Source of the DNA: Branchiostoma floridae
Taxonomy: Eukaryota > Chordata > Leptocardii > Amphioxiformes > Branchiostomatidae
Assembly: GCF_000003815.2 (NCBI RefSeq)
Contig: NC_049983.1
Location: 8,577,598 to 8,641,597, forward strand
Length of the DNA stretch: 64,000 nucleotides
Direction of reading: 5' to 3'
In this document: piece by piece, positions 1-14,489 of the stretch
How positions within the stretch are numbered: the stretch's first letter is position 1
Layout of the letters: the number at the start of each line of letters is the position of its first letter
Made by a program: the position numbers and the translations under genes
The notes under the pieces: model-generated
Told to the model about the DNA's origin: nothing
What the model saw: only the letters and a program-made list of their open reading frames with translations
The model's database searches: none

Positions 1-1060
1 GACATGAATAATAAGGTCAAACAAACAAACAAACAAACAAACATTGTCATTGGTTAACTTCTCTCGACGCTGAACAACATAGAATTGACCAATAGTTGTG
101 TAATAGTTCAGGCTACGGCATTTCTAAACTGGGGTCATAGGGGTATATAAGGCCATGTTGATTTTGTTTTATGAATGACAGCCTCGCGCGCATCAGTTTT
201 CATCCATGACTTCATCCATTTAAAAAAAAAATGTTTCGACCATACTGTGCATTGAACAAAGCAGCTGAATCATAAGCAAATATATGACGTAAATTGAATA
301 GATATCGGAAAATAGATACAAATGTACATGATGCTAGCGTAAATGTCAAAATCAAAGAAGAAAATCTGTTGTTCTACATACATAACGTTACATACATATA
401 GTGTGCTTAGTCATTTGTTCAACCTTCCTGACTGAAGGAAAATTTTTGAGCCAAAGTTTTCATTTCGATTTGCCCGCTCGCATCAATGTTGGGGTTACAG
501 AGAATCAAATCAACATTACCTAAGAAGGGGCTGACTAGAGAGTTGCATGAGACGTTTTGTTTACTTGCTCGAAGCCAAGTGCTCCATTGATAATTGTCAG
601 AGAAATAGGTTTTGATAAATGAAATTTCACAATAATCTCAAGAACGTATTGAAAAAGCATTTTATTCATACTATTCATGTAATTTTTTTGCTCTGCGTTA
701 CAACTGGTTTACAATTAAAACACATTTTCGAGCAGGTGCCTTTCAACTTTGTGCTAAGTTATTCAGGGTACCCCAGCTAGCGTATCTAGTAGCAAGTATA
801 GATGCCATGTAAATGACAGAGAGAACTAGTACTGTGCATAGACTTCTTCCATTCACCTTTCTAATCAGCAAAGTGGATGGTAACAAGAACTGGGCACTGA
901 TGCACAAGGAGACGAGTAAAACTTCGTCTATCGGGACACATCCTAGGTTAGGACATCGCCCGTTAAAATTCAACAACTTTTTTTTCTATTTGGTTTTGCA
1001 CAGACGAGGACAATGTGGCACTGCACTCAAGTTATAATAACATTGCCACATACAAAGTAC
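1..1060. other. Gene-free left edge; intron or flank of the regucalcin gene
   Basis: No coding exon is recognisable. There is an (AAAC)n microsatellite near 20-43. Bases about 790-960 contain a dispersed repeat that recurs at 4355-4470 (shared text around 'gcaaagtggatgg' and 'gcacaaggagacgagtaaaa'). Upstream exons of the regucalcin gene are expected here or to the left, but none could be identified. Confidence 0.5.
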
Positions 1061-1064
1061 AGAC

Positions 1065-1255
1065 AGAAGGTAAAGGTGGTCTTTCCTTTTACCTCCCCGA
1101 CTGAAGTCATGATCAGGTACCCATTTTTACACCTGGGTGAAGTGAGGAAGGTCGTGTAAAGTGCCTTTCCCAAGGGCACAGCGTCGGGGCACGGCGAGTA
1201 TCGACTCTAGATTTCGAGCCGAACTCTCTACCAGTTGCACCACACACGACGCCAC
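1065..1255 (-). mobile_element. tRNA-derived SINE copy
   Basis: Read on the minus strand, the segment starts with a tRNA-like head (about 1255-1190; 'gtgcaactggtagag' resembles an A-box region). The body carries 'gtgcccttgggaaaggcac', which is also present in the second SINE at 9.74-10.24 kb. It lies just upstream of a regucalcin exon, in intron sequence. The tRNA head is more diverged than in the other copy, so it is unlikely to be a functional tRNA gene. The family name was not determined. Confidence 0.6.
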
Positions 1256-1297
1256 AACTTTTACATGTAGTGTCTAATGATTATTCTTATTTACTAG

Positions 1298-4872
<3,575 letters not shown>

Positions 4873-4959
4873 ACCAATGGTAGCAGAACACTTCAACATA
4901 TAGTGTCGATCCATTAAAAACAAGTTTGCGGAAAGTATGAGTCTCTGCAGCAATCCTTG

Positions 4960-5560
4960 TTAAAAGTGATGGGTTTGAAGCATAAAGAGATAGTTAGAGT
5001 AATAGCCCAGGGAAGGAGAGGACTTGGAGCTGGGAGAAAAGATAGCCAGACCTGGCCCATGGGGCAAGGCTGGCCCGATAGAAAGTAGAGAAATGATCCA
5101 GAAAGAGGTTAGACAGTGGGAGGAAGAAATCAGGAGAGCTCGAGCTGTAGGACAAGCCGTCCAAGGGGCCTGGACAGGGAGGGAGTAAGAGAACAAGGGA
5201 TAGTATGGACAGAAATATTTAGGAGCCCCCGCAGACCAAATTTCTACAAAAATTTGCCTATGACCTCCTGCCAACCACTACTTAAAGAGATTTGGGAAGA
5301 GAGAAGAAGATAAGTGTGAGCTCTGAGGGAAGAAAGGAAACCTGAGCCAGATCCTGTCAAGTTGCCAGGTAGCACTGAGCGAGGGGGTATACATGGTGTC
5401 ACAACTAAGTGTTGAAAGTGATTGCCGACGCGATGAAAGAAGTGACAACAGAGAGCAGCTAGGGATTAGGACATACATGATTGGGTCATACAAGCTGATA
5501 TCGGTAACCAGCTAGAGTTCCCAAAAGAGACGTGGTTACAAACCAGCGACCAGATCTGAT
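4960..5560 (+). pseudogene. Degraded LINE ORF C-terminus (second family)
   Basis: Fragments in shifting frames read REEIRRARAVGQAVQGAWT-like text, then KCELCEGRKETLSHILSSC and ALSEGRYTWCHNQVL. This is the zinc-knuckle tail typical of some non-LTR retrotransposon polyproteins. Frameshifts and stops break it throughout. It lies just downstream of the regucalcin stop codon and could overlap that gene's 3' UTR. The family match is from recalled motif shape, not from a search. Confidence 0.6.
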
Positions 5561-5775
5561 CATTTATTCCAGACAGACGACACATTTGGTGGAATTGGAG
5601 CTGACGGTATCCTGGTAATATAGAGTGGAAGAGGAATACAAAATATAATGTAAAAACAATACAGAAAAGTGGATAGTAATGTAGAATGGCAAAGTCAATT
5701 CAGAAGTCATAGAGTAGCTATGACCTGGGGATTTCTTACCCAGGGCAAGAACAATAAGAAATTCAAAGTGATCTT

Positions 5776-6790
5776 TTTTATTTATTTATTAATCTTTCAG
5801 GGTAGTCCCTACAGTTTTGAAAAAACTGATTTCCAAGGGAGCCCAAATCAACATAATGAACATAAACATAAACATAACAATAATCGTATAACATAAACGT
5901 GACTAATCAAAAATAAGGATAGTAACTTAAATGCGATTAGCCCAACATAATAACAACTCAAAGTCATTAATTACAAGACTCATCACAACAATAATCATAT
6001 GAATAGAACATAACAGTACATAAATAAACGAAATCAAGCTAATTTTCAAACCAGATTCGAGGTCGTTGATCAGAGGGGTCAGAGGTCAGATTGTAAAGCT
6101 CGCTTGAATGAATTCAGAGTGGTTTGTGAAGTTGTTGTTGGTTTAAGGGAATTGTAGATAGAAACCGCTCTGAAAGCAAACGTTCGTTGGCCTGTTCGAG
6201 ATGTGTACTTTGGTCTGTGTAACTGTTGAGCCTGTCTGGTGTTATAACTGTGTATTTGACTGTTATAGTTAAAAGTATCGATTAGATAGCTAGGTGCTCG
6301 TCCATGCAAACATTTGTACACCATAATGCACAAGTGTTGAGTTCTCCGGTCCTGTAGATATCCCCACTGCAGTGTGTGATGCAGCTCTTCGATGTTAGCT
6401 CTGGGGTCCCGCCTCAGTATGATCCTGGCGGCCCTGTTCTGAAGAATCTGTAGGTTGTTTGAGTGTAGAGCTGCTGTTGTCCCAGATCACATCGCAGTAT
6501 TCGACTATTGGTAAAACGATGGCCTTATACAGCATGTTAGCAACATTTGTACCAAGATAATGTCGTAGGCGTCTAAGCAAACCAATGCGCTGAGATGCTT
6601 TACTATGCATCATATCTACATGGTCACTATAGGTAAGACATGAATCAAGGATTACACCCAAATATTTGTATGATGTTACTTGTTCTAGAAAAGTATCATC
6701 AATTTTGATTTCTATCTTTTGGAAGTCCCGCTGTGACTTGTCCAGCAGTTTGAATGGTGGATTGATCCCCATAACCACATAAACTCATAA
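5776..6790 (-). pseudogene. CR1/L2-like LINE 3' fragment
   Basis: Minus-strand frames at 6778-6395 and 6430-6079 encode the RT thumb and C-terminal region: VTSYKYLGVILDSCLTY, IGLLRRLRHYLG, AIVLPIVEYCDVIWDN, then LQILQNRAARIILRR, MVYKCLHGRAPSYL and RTFAFRAVSIYNSL. One frameshift lies near 6430. The 3' end carries 'gggactaccctgaaag' followed by a (TAAA)n-type tail on the minus strand, as in CR1/L2-clade elements. It is 5'-truncated and inactive. Confidence 0.85.
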
Positions 6791-6799
6791 ACATCCCAG

Positions 6800-8850
6800 A
6801 CTGTCTACCAGCTAGATCAATGGTCAGAGACAGATTAGCATCTTACCGGTCCCAGATTTAAATACTGTACTGGTCCGAAGTACTGGTTTTCATAGGAGCA
6901 TTATCAAATCATAGAGAATGACCCAAAGTAAGTAACAAAGTTGCATAATGCAAGGTTTCAATTAGATAAGATCATCTGATAATAAGATAATACTATCTGC
7001 AGTTCTTGGAAAAACAACTTTCTTCAAATTTCAAATCAGCCTTGTCAAAATTGTATCAAAGCATCTATATGCATCTACATTTCGAACATGAAAATGTGTT
7101 TCTCACAGCTTATAGCTCTCATGAGTTGTGTGTGTAGAAACATGACTTGTAATACTTGACTTACTCTAACCAGTATAGACCTATGCTCTGTAGAACTGTA
7201 CATATAACTGCCAGCTGATGTTTCACACTGAATAGCAACCCAGTGTCATTACTTCATATTCTGGGCTAAGTGTTCTTCAAGCTCATTTCTTTATGATGTG
7301 TAGTCTTGCTTCAATTTCTTATCTGTTGTCTCTAGATTTCAAACATGATTTGAAGAGTAACTTGTACTCGGTAAACTTTCTCTGCCAGGCCACCACTGAT
7401 GTTAACTGCACGGGTGTCTGTAGCATACTGAAGGCCATAGTTTACATTATCTGGTCTTTATATAGTTTTACCAGCCTTAAGCCATTTTTGCAATTTTCCT
7501 GACCATTTGTAATGAGGGCAACTGTTTTATTTTTGCACAAATTGTAGTGTAATAATTAAAATCAACACCAACTGGCAAGTCATTGAGACAATATATTACA
7601 AAAATAACACATTACATTTACAAGAATGGCGTTGGAAACTAATAAGGCTACATTTACCGTTAATACGTGTACTATCATACCACTTATACCTTTAATGCCT
7701 GTCAATAACCTTAATTTATTTGTATTCATATAATAGAATATTGTCTTCTATATGATTTAAATATTTCATATTACAGACAATCGTCTATAAAGAGGAGAAC
7801 CAGGTGAAGACACAGTTCTACAAACCTCAACCTGGGGAGGATTTCTATGCCATAAAATGACGAAAGTTATTTTGGGGTGGCTCATTTTATGCGTAAGATG
7901 CACGTTTTGGGCTCGTGCCCCCAAACGTACGAAGTGACCCAAATTTTGTCTGAACGCACCTTCTACTGAGGAACTTTGTACACTAATGACTTTGGAATGG
8001 TGTTCTAAGATGGTATTTTTGCACAATACTACCTCGATGTATGTATATATTATCCATACGTTTGGCAACTACATTAAACACAACTGGGCAAGGAAATGGT
8101 AACTTTGGAATTATTATATTTTCTCATTAACTATGCAAATGAGGTTTCCATCTGCAACATAAGAACAACTTTTGATGCGGTTCCACCAATGGAGAAGAGT
8201 CTTCTCACTAAACTTGGGGGATTTATTTGAAATTGTTCCTCAAAAGTAACACTGTGTTTTATTTGTCGATTATTCCAACATTGTGCTAAGTGATACTTAA
8301 TGTAATAGAAAGGCAATTATGCAAACCAGAATCTAGCTTGTATATATGAGGAATTTTAAATTGTTTTACACCCACTGTGCTGTAAAGGTGAAAACCGTTG
8401 AATATGAGTGATGCAAGTGAGAGAAAATGATATGTTACGTTTATACAGCTGCCATTTATTTTTTCTTGGCTGAACGAATATTATAGCGCTGAAGATATAG
8501 ACGTTTTGAAACACTCGAACATGACAAACGTCAGCAAAGTCTTTGGAACTTGTGTGCCATATATTTGACCCACTACCCACGTACATGGTGATTTTCCCCA
8601 CAAGGGGGTCTTCTATCCAAAAGGACAGTATGCTTTGATTTTGACCACGGTAAATTGATGGTCATTCTCAACAATGTCTTGATTATAAGTACCTTGTGTC
8701 AACAGAAAGCCAGGAGATGCTGCGGTAGATCATTATATATTCAACGTTGTTTTGATGTGGCGGTGTTACGTGGCGGAATTATGTTAAACTTGGAACTCTG
8801 TGTTAAACTTTAGACTTGTGTCATAAGGAGTGCGGGTAGATAGATGTTGG
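6800..8850. other. Intergenic, nothing recognised
   Basis: AT-rich sequence with only short frames and no splice-consistent coding pattern. It separates the 3' end of regucalcin (+) from the 3' end of the methyltransferase gene (-), so the two genes are convergent. Confidence 0.5.
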
Positions 8851-8852
8851 CT

Positions 8853-11374
8853 TCATGGCTTATGACACAGGAAGTGAAGATTGGCAGGACTGTCGGGCAC
8901 ATCGAGGCACCGGATGTTAGTGAATCGGGCCTCCTGCAGCATGGATACCGCCAGCTCCTGCCCCCACATGGTGCCCAGGCCCCTCCCCCCAAAGTACAGC
9001 GATACGGGCATACAGTGCAGTAAGCTGGCGCCGTACAGCATCGGGGCCGCCGGGTCGTCAAGGTTGTCCGCTAGCTCAGTGTGGCCTCTTATGTCGACCA
9101 TCGAGAACAGACCACTGGACTTGGTCGTCCGGTAGATTTCCCGAAGCACGCCTTCCGGATCAGCCTGGTCGTGTATCGCGTCCCACGCGAGCACGTAGTC
9201 GAACGAATCTGACCAATCAGCGGGCAGTTTGGCCAGGTCCTGCACCTGGAACTTGGTGTTGACCAAACCAAGCCGGTTACTCTCCGTGGCCGCCCACTGG
9301 ACGGCGTCACGATCGATGTCGGTGCCGACGAACGTGCTGTTACGGAAGTGCTGCGCTAGGATGAGGGTCGGGATTCCCCTACCGCATCCAGCGTCATGGA
9401 CTCTGATACCAGACTCTGAATAGAAGAAGATCAAGACAACAGGCAACGGCTTGACTGGTCGTATTTATATGTTTCTGACTGAATCTGAATGAAAGGATAA
9501 ATCATATGAGGATATAGTCATTATTTCGTCGACTACAGACCAGTAGCTAGTTATTTGTATAGTTGGATATTTAAGTTGTGTTTCTCACCCAAACGTTCCT
9601 TCAGTCCGGGTATCATCGGTACAAATTTTGACACCAGGTTAGTTTCCACCTGTTGCTTCCTTATGTCTGCCTGCCAAGCTTGAAACTCAGGATAAGCTGA
9701 ATATGGCACACCTAAAGCGCGGAAACAAGACATCATCATCATCATCATCGGTCGACGTGATCACACATGTTCGCACATGTCTACACACGACGGGGTTATA
9801 CCGCCCCTTACGGGGTGACATACCCTTTCGCTGGCTAATTACAAGACGGGGATGCGCCAGGTCTCCCGTCCGGGTGAATGATGTAAATCACCGTGTGGCT
9901 GATACGGTATGGAGGTTCACCAGGCCTCCAACCGGGTGATTTGAAGTGAATCACCAACTCCAGACAGAAGGGTTTGCTCCATCTCACACTGCACCATCGC
10001 ACGTGTGAGGGTTCTTTAACGTGTATAGGGTGTGACTCTCCCCATAAACGGGACCTCCATTTAACGTCCTATCCGAGGGACGGCCCTAGCCGAAGCTAGC
10101 TACTCATTTTCACCTGAGTATAGTGAGGAAAGACGTGTAAAGTGCCTTTCCCAAGGGCACAAGATCGGTAACACGGCAGCCGGATTCGAACCCGCCACCT
10201 CTCGGTCACGAGGCGAACAAACTGCCACTGCGCTACCCGGTCTCACATAAAACAAGACATAATAGACTTCATTCCGTCTCCAACAGGAAAGGAGGTCTAC
10301 GTATGGACCTTTCTGCCCTAAACACACACACACCGCCCCTGGTTGTAATTCAAACATTAGGAGAATATCAATTCATAGTTAGGATACAAAACTGTTCTCC
10401 AACCGGACGCTTCGAGTCTGGTCTGCCCTTCTCTAAGATACTGTCCCTTGTGTCTTCCTGCTCTACGATGTTGTTCTATACTGACCCTCGGGTCCGTCCA
10501 GCTTGAAGCAGTCGGCCACATTCGTGGCTACGCCGGCCTGCAGCCGCAGGCCCTCCGGCATTTGGGCGGACTTCAGAACGTCCCGGCGGTGAGGCGGAAG
10601 GAAGTACGTCCGCTGCTCCCTGTCGTACTCCATGATCCGGGCCGTCACCATGATAGCCAACCACTCACGAACGTACCTGTCCGAAAACGGAGGTACAACG
10701 TCTGTGATTTGCTTTATAAAGAAATGTGGCATATTGATATCTGGCTTAACAAAATTATTTGTGTAGCTGTCTTCCCATTAGTGAGCCAAACCCCAAAAGG
10801 GCCCCGCCTGATACTTTAGAGGTATTTTCTTTCTTACACTTTCGGGTGTTGCATTTACGTGGCTATTTCGGGGGCATAGCCGGGCCCCTGGATTTTTTTA
10901 AATCTCGCGTTAAAATCAAGTCAACACCCGGTGACGGAGAGACGCCGTAACTTTATTGTGCAGAACAACCCCATTCGGTAGTACACTGGGACAAATGTGT
11001 AACTTTATAGCCCGACCGGGGCTACACAGGTTCCCGTGACCGTGGGATAGTAAAGATAGTAAGGAATAACAAAGTCCTGAGCCTCATACCTGCGTGCGAC
11101 GAACCTTGCCAGACTTGAAATACCATATTTTTCATAACCCTTGAAATTAAGAGTGACCTTTAGTACTGTTCCCCTTTTCTCACCTTTCCTTCATGCCTGC
11201 AGCTTCTGCTATCTGCGCAGATGTGCGTGGCCCGTTTTGCTCACCCAACTTGATGAACAGACCCGTACGCACGCCTATGGCCACCGCCAATGTCACGAAC
11301 CCAGACGAGACCGTTGCGGTCAGCCTTAGGGCGAACTGCTCGGCCGTCTCCGCTGTGGTCTGGTCGTCCGCCAT
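8853..11374 (-). CDS. SAM-dependent methyltransferase, four exons, complete
   Basis: Exons on the minus strand are 11374-11184, 10676-10486, 9711-9589 and 9415-8853. They have GT-AG borders, and together 1,068 nt give 355 aa plus stop with no break. The start ATG at 11374 (MADDQTTAETAEQFALRL) has a good context (cattATGG); an in-frame upstream start exists but is less likely. Residues ~15-115 form a winged-helix-like dimerisation domain ending GMKERYVREWLAIMVTARI, which is assembled across the first intron. Residues ~165-355 form a class I methyltransferase fold with motif I DAGCGRGIPTL (D176-G182) and a VGTDID acidic end of strand 2. The layout resembles the Rv2258c-like family of bacterial and animal methyltransferases. 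The substrate is unknown, no signal peptide or membrane segment is seen, and it is probably cytosolic. A SINE lies in the intron before exon 3. Confidence 0.9.
9731..10246 (-). mobile_element. Full-length tRNA-derived SINE with target-site duplication
   Basis: On the minus strand the element opens at about 10240 with a tRNA-like head: 'gggtagcgcagtgg' as A box and 'gggttcgaatcc' as B box. It then has the body word 'gtgcccttgggaaaggcac' and a longer tail domain, and ends in (ATG)n (seen as catcatcat at 9731-9752). An 11-bp direct repeat, aaacaagacat, flanks both sides (about 9723-9733 and 10247-10257). It is inserted in the methyltransferase intron between exons 2 and 3. The tRNA-like head is promoter sequence, not a tRNA gene. 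Confidence 0.85.
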
Positions 11375-12200
11375 AATGTCTGCCAGGAAATTCGTCTGTA
11401 AACAACCGGCTGCGAGTTGGACATTGAACATGACTGATCAGGTCACAGTACGCTGAACTTGGACCTTTCATCATTTTTGCCACTGTTGCATCATACTTTC
11501 TCTCTAGTGTGCTACGCCGTTTAGCGGGACGTAATGTACTGCAGTAACTAAGTCCTACATCCAGAATTAACTACAAGGACAAGAAACTAACCCTTAGAAT
11601 CATTTGCATGGGCTTTATAGGCTGCCTGAAATGGAACGGATTTGGTGTTTGGCGCGACCGATCCACGCTGATTGTACTTCCTGGTGCATGCTGGTTAGAT
11701 GGGTCTTCTGCCCGTTGGTCCGCGATTTTCAATGTTGGCGGGGTTCTCTTGTGCCGGGAAAGGGAGTTTGCCGAGGAAGAGAGTTTGCTGTGAAAGGGAG
11801 TTTGCCGTGATAGCGACGGGGGATTTCAGCATGACGCATGACGCAATGGTCCCGCCACATGCACATTGCGCTAAAGCGGCGGGTACATCACTGGTACGCG
11901 ACTGTGTTACACGTTTGCGTGACCGCAGTTATTTAAGACGTTTTAATACAATATTTGCTGAAGCAAATTTAGCCATATTATCGAAGAGATATTTTCTGTA
12001 GTTAAGTATCGTAAACTAGAATTCCACGACCCATACCTTCGTCAAATGATTCTATCCTTTACAACTGCTGTATTAATTGGGTTTGACCCCCCTGAGTTTT
12101 AGCCAAAATCAATTCCCAAGGGAATGCATTCGTACAATTTTCTAAATTCTTATAAAGCGATCGTAATACTGTAGAAAATGCCTCCGCCCCTAAGGCGTCG
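11375..12200. other. Upstream flank of the methyltransferase gene
   Basis: Contains the putative 5' UTR and promoter of the minus-strand methyltransferase. No TATA box is obvious. A short imperfect run of 'gggagtttgccg'-like units occurs near 11760-11812. The frames seen at 11604-12001 have no recognisable domain. Confidence 0.4.
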
Positions 12201-12204
12201 CCAA

Positions 12205-13691
12205 AAATTATTACACACGAATGAAAGGCTCACCTTGGGGGTAACCGCTAACGCTAAGCGAACCCTTCGGTAATCGCAAAAAGCAAACCGTTAATAAAGG
12301 AATTCCAAAATTTCAAACAAACTGTGCGTTACTTTCAACACTTCAATATCATAGTAAAACCCTTGGGCAGAAGGTAGAAAGTTATTTGAGTACCAAAAAT
12401 TGCTTTGTGACTTTTCTATACACGAATGAAAGGCTCACCTGAGGGGTAACCGCTACCGCTAAGTGAACCCTTCGGTAAACGCAAAAATCAACCCCATACG
12501 ATTGGACTTCCAAAATTTCAAACAAAGTGTGCGTTACTTTCAACACTTGAATATCATAGTAAAACCCTTGGGCAGAAGGTAGAAAGTTATCTGAGTACCA
12601 AACATTACTTTGTGACTTTCCTACAGACGAATGAAAGGCTCACCTGGGGGTAACCGCTAACGCTAAGCGAACCCTTCGGTAATCGCAAAAAGCAAACCCT
12701 TAACTTCCAAAATTTCAAACAAAGTGTGCGTTACTTTCAATACTTCAATATCATAGTAAAACCCTGGGGCTGAAGGTAGAAAGTTATTTGAGTACCAAAA
12801 ATTACTTTGTGACTTTTCTACACACGAATGAAAGGCTCACCTGAGGGGTAACCTATCGCTGGGCGAATTCTTCGGTAACCGCAAAAAGTGAACCCTTACG
12901 ATAGGACTTCCAAAATTTCAAACAAAATGTGCGTTACTTTCAACACTTGAATATCATAGTAAAACCTTGGGCAGAAGGTAAGAAAGTTATCTGAGTACCA
13001 AAAATTACTTTGTGACTTTTCTACACACGAATGAAAGGCTCACCTGGGGGATAACCGCTAAGGCTAAGTGAACCCTTCGGTAACCGCAAAAAGAGACCCC
13101 TTACGATTGGACTTCCAAAATTTCAAACAAAGTGTGCGTTACTTTCAACACTTGAATATCATAGTGAAACCCTTGCGCAGAAGGTAGAAAGTGATTTGAG
13201 TACCCAAAATTACTTTGTAACTTTTCTACATACGAATGAAGGCTCACCTGGGGGATAACCGCTAACGCTAAGCGAACCCTTCGGTAACCGCAAAAAGCGC
13301 CCCATTACGATTGGACTTCCAAAATTTCAAACAATGAGTGCGTTACTTTCAACACTTGAATATCATAGTGAAACCCTTGGGAAATAGGTAGAAAGTTATT
13401 TGAGTACCAAAAATTACTTTGTGACTTTTCTACACACGAATGAAAGGCTCACCTGGGGGTAACCGCTAACGCTAAGTGAACCCTTCGGTAACCGCAAAAA
13501 GTGAACCCTTACGATAGGACTTCCAAAATTTTAAACAAAGTGTGCGTTACTTTCAACACTTGAATATCATAGTGAAAACCTTGGGAAGAAGGTAGAAAGT
13601 TATTTGAGTACCAAAAATTACTTTGTGACTTTTCTACACACGAATGAAAGGCTCACCTTGGGGGTAACCGCTAACGCTAAGCGAACCCTTG
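12205..13691. repeat. Satellite array 1, ~204-bp unit
   Basis: The marker 'atgaaaggctcacc' (or 'atgaaggctcacc') recurs at 12221, 12426, 12631, 12828, 13031, 13236, 13440 and 13644, spacing 197-205 bp. Each unit also has 'acccttcggtaa', 'atttcaaaca', 'gtgcgttactttcaa' and 'gagtacc'. About seven units plus a partial one. It belongs to the same family as the array at 18.4-22.2 kb but its units are more diverged. It ends abruptly where the palindromic array begins. Confidence 0.95.
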
Positions 13692-14482
13692 AGGTATATC
13701 CAAGGACCGTGGATTGATGAACTCCACAGCTGTGGAGTTCATCACTATGTTGATGAAATCCACAGCTGTGGATTTTATCGGTAGAGGGATGATGAACTCC
13801 ACAGCTGTGGATTTCATCGATATGTAGTGATGAAATCCACGGGCATTCCGCCGCTAATACTGACATTTGGCTGTGGACTTCATCAGTATGTAGTGATGAA
13901 ATCCACGGGCATTCCGTCGCTAATACTGACATTTGGCTGTGGACTTCATCAGTATGTAGTGATGAAATCCACGGGCATTCCGTCGCTAATACTGACATTT
14001 GGCTGTGGACTTCATCAGTATGTAGTGATGAAATCCACGGGCATTCCGCCGCTAATACTGACATTTGGCTGTGGACTTCATCAGTATGTAGTAATGAAAT
14101 CCACGGGCATTCCGTCGCTAATACTAACATTTAGCTGTAGACTTCATCAGTATGTAGTGATGAAATCCACGGGCATTCCGTCGCTAATACTGACATTTGG
14201 TTGGCTGTGGATTTCATCAATATGTAGGGGTGAAATCCACGGGCATTCTGTCGCTAATACTGACATTTGGCTGTGGACTTCATCAGTATGTAGTGATGAA
14301 ATCCACGGGCATTCCGTCGCTAATACTGACATTTGGCTGTAGACTTCATCAGTATGTAGTGATGAAATCCACGGGCATTCTGCCGCTAATATTGACATTT
14401 GGTTGGCTGTGGATTTCATCAATATGTAGGGGTGAAATCCACGGGCATTCCGTCGCTAATACTGACATTTGGCTGTGGATAG
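13692..14482. repeat. 66-bp palindrome-bearing tandem array
   Basis: Three 28-bp palindromes of type GATGAA(A/C)TCCACAGCTGTGG(A)... at 13716-13743, 13752-13779 and 13791-13818 lead into about ten 66-bp units (e.g. 'tatgtagtga' at 13821 and 13887). Each unit keeps the palindrome halves 'gatgaaatccac' and 'gtggacttcatc' around a ~42-bp centre containing 'gggcattccgtcgctaatac'. Because 66 is a multiple of 3, long open frames arise on both strands (e.g. 13827-14342 and 14130-13618). These are repeat artefacts. Confidence 0.93.
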
Positions 14483-14489
14483 TAAAACG

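Noticed and set aside
10160..10240. tRNA gene on the minus strand
   Set aside because: A and B boxes are present but the sequence runs on into a SINE body with a simple-repeat tail and target duplication; the acceptor stem does not pair.
13618..14422. Long open frames on both strands (up to 171 codons)
   Set aside because: They arise from a 66-bp tandem unit whose length is a multiple of three; the translations are 22-residue repeats of repeat DNA with no domain.
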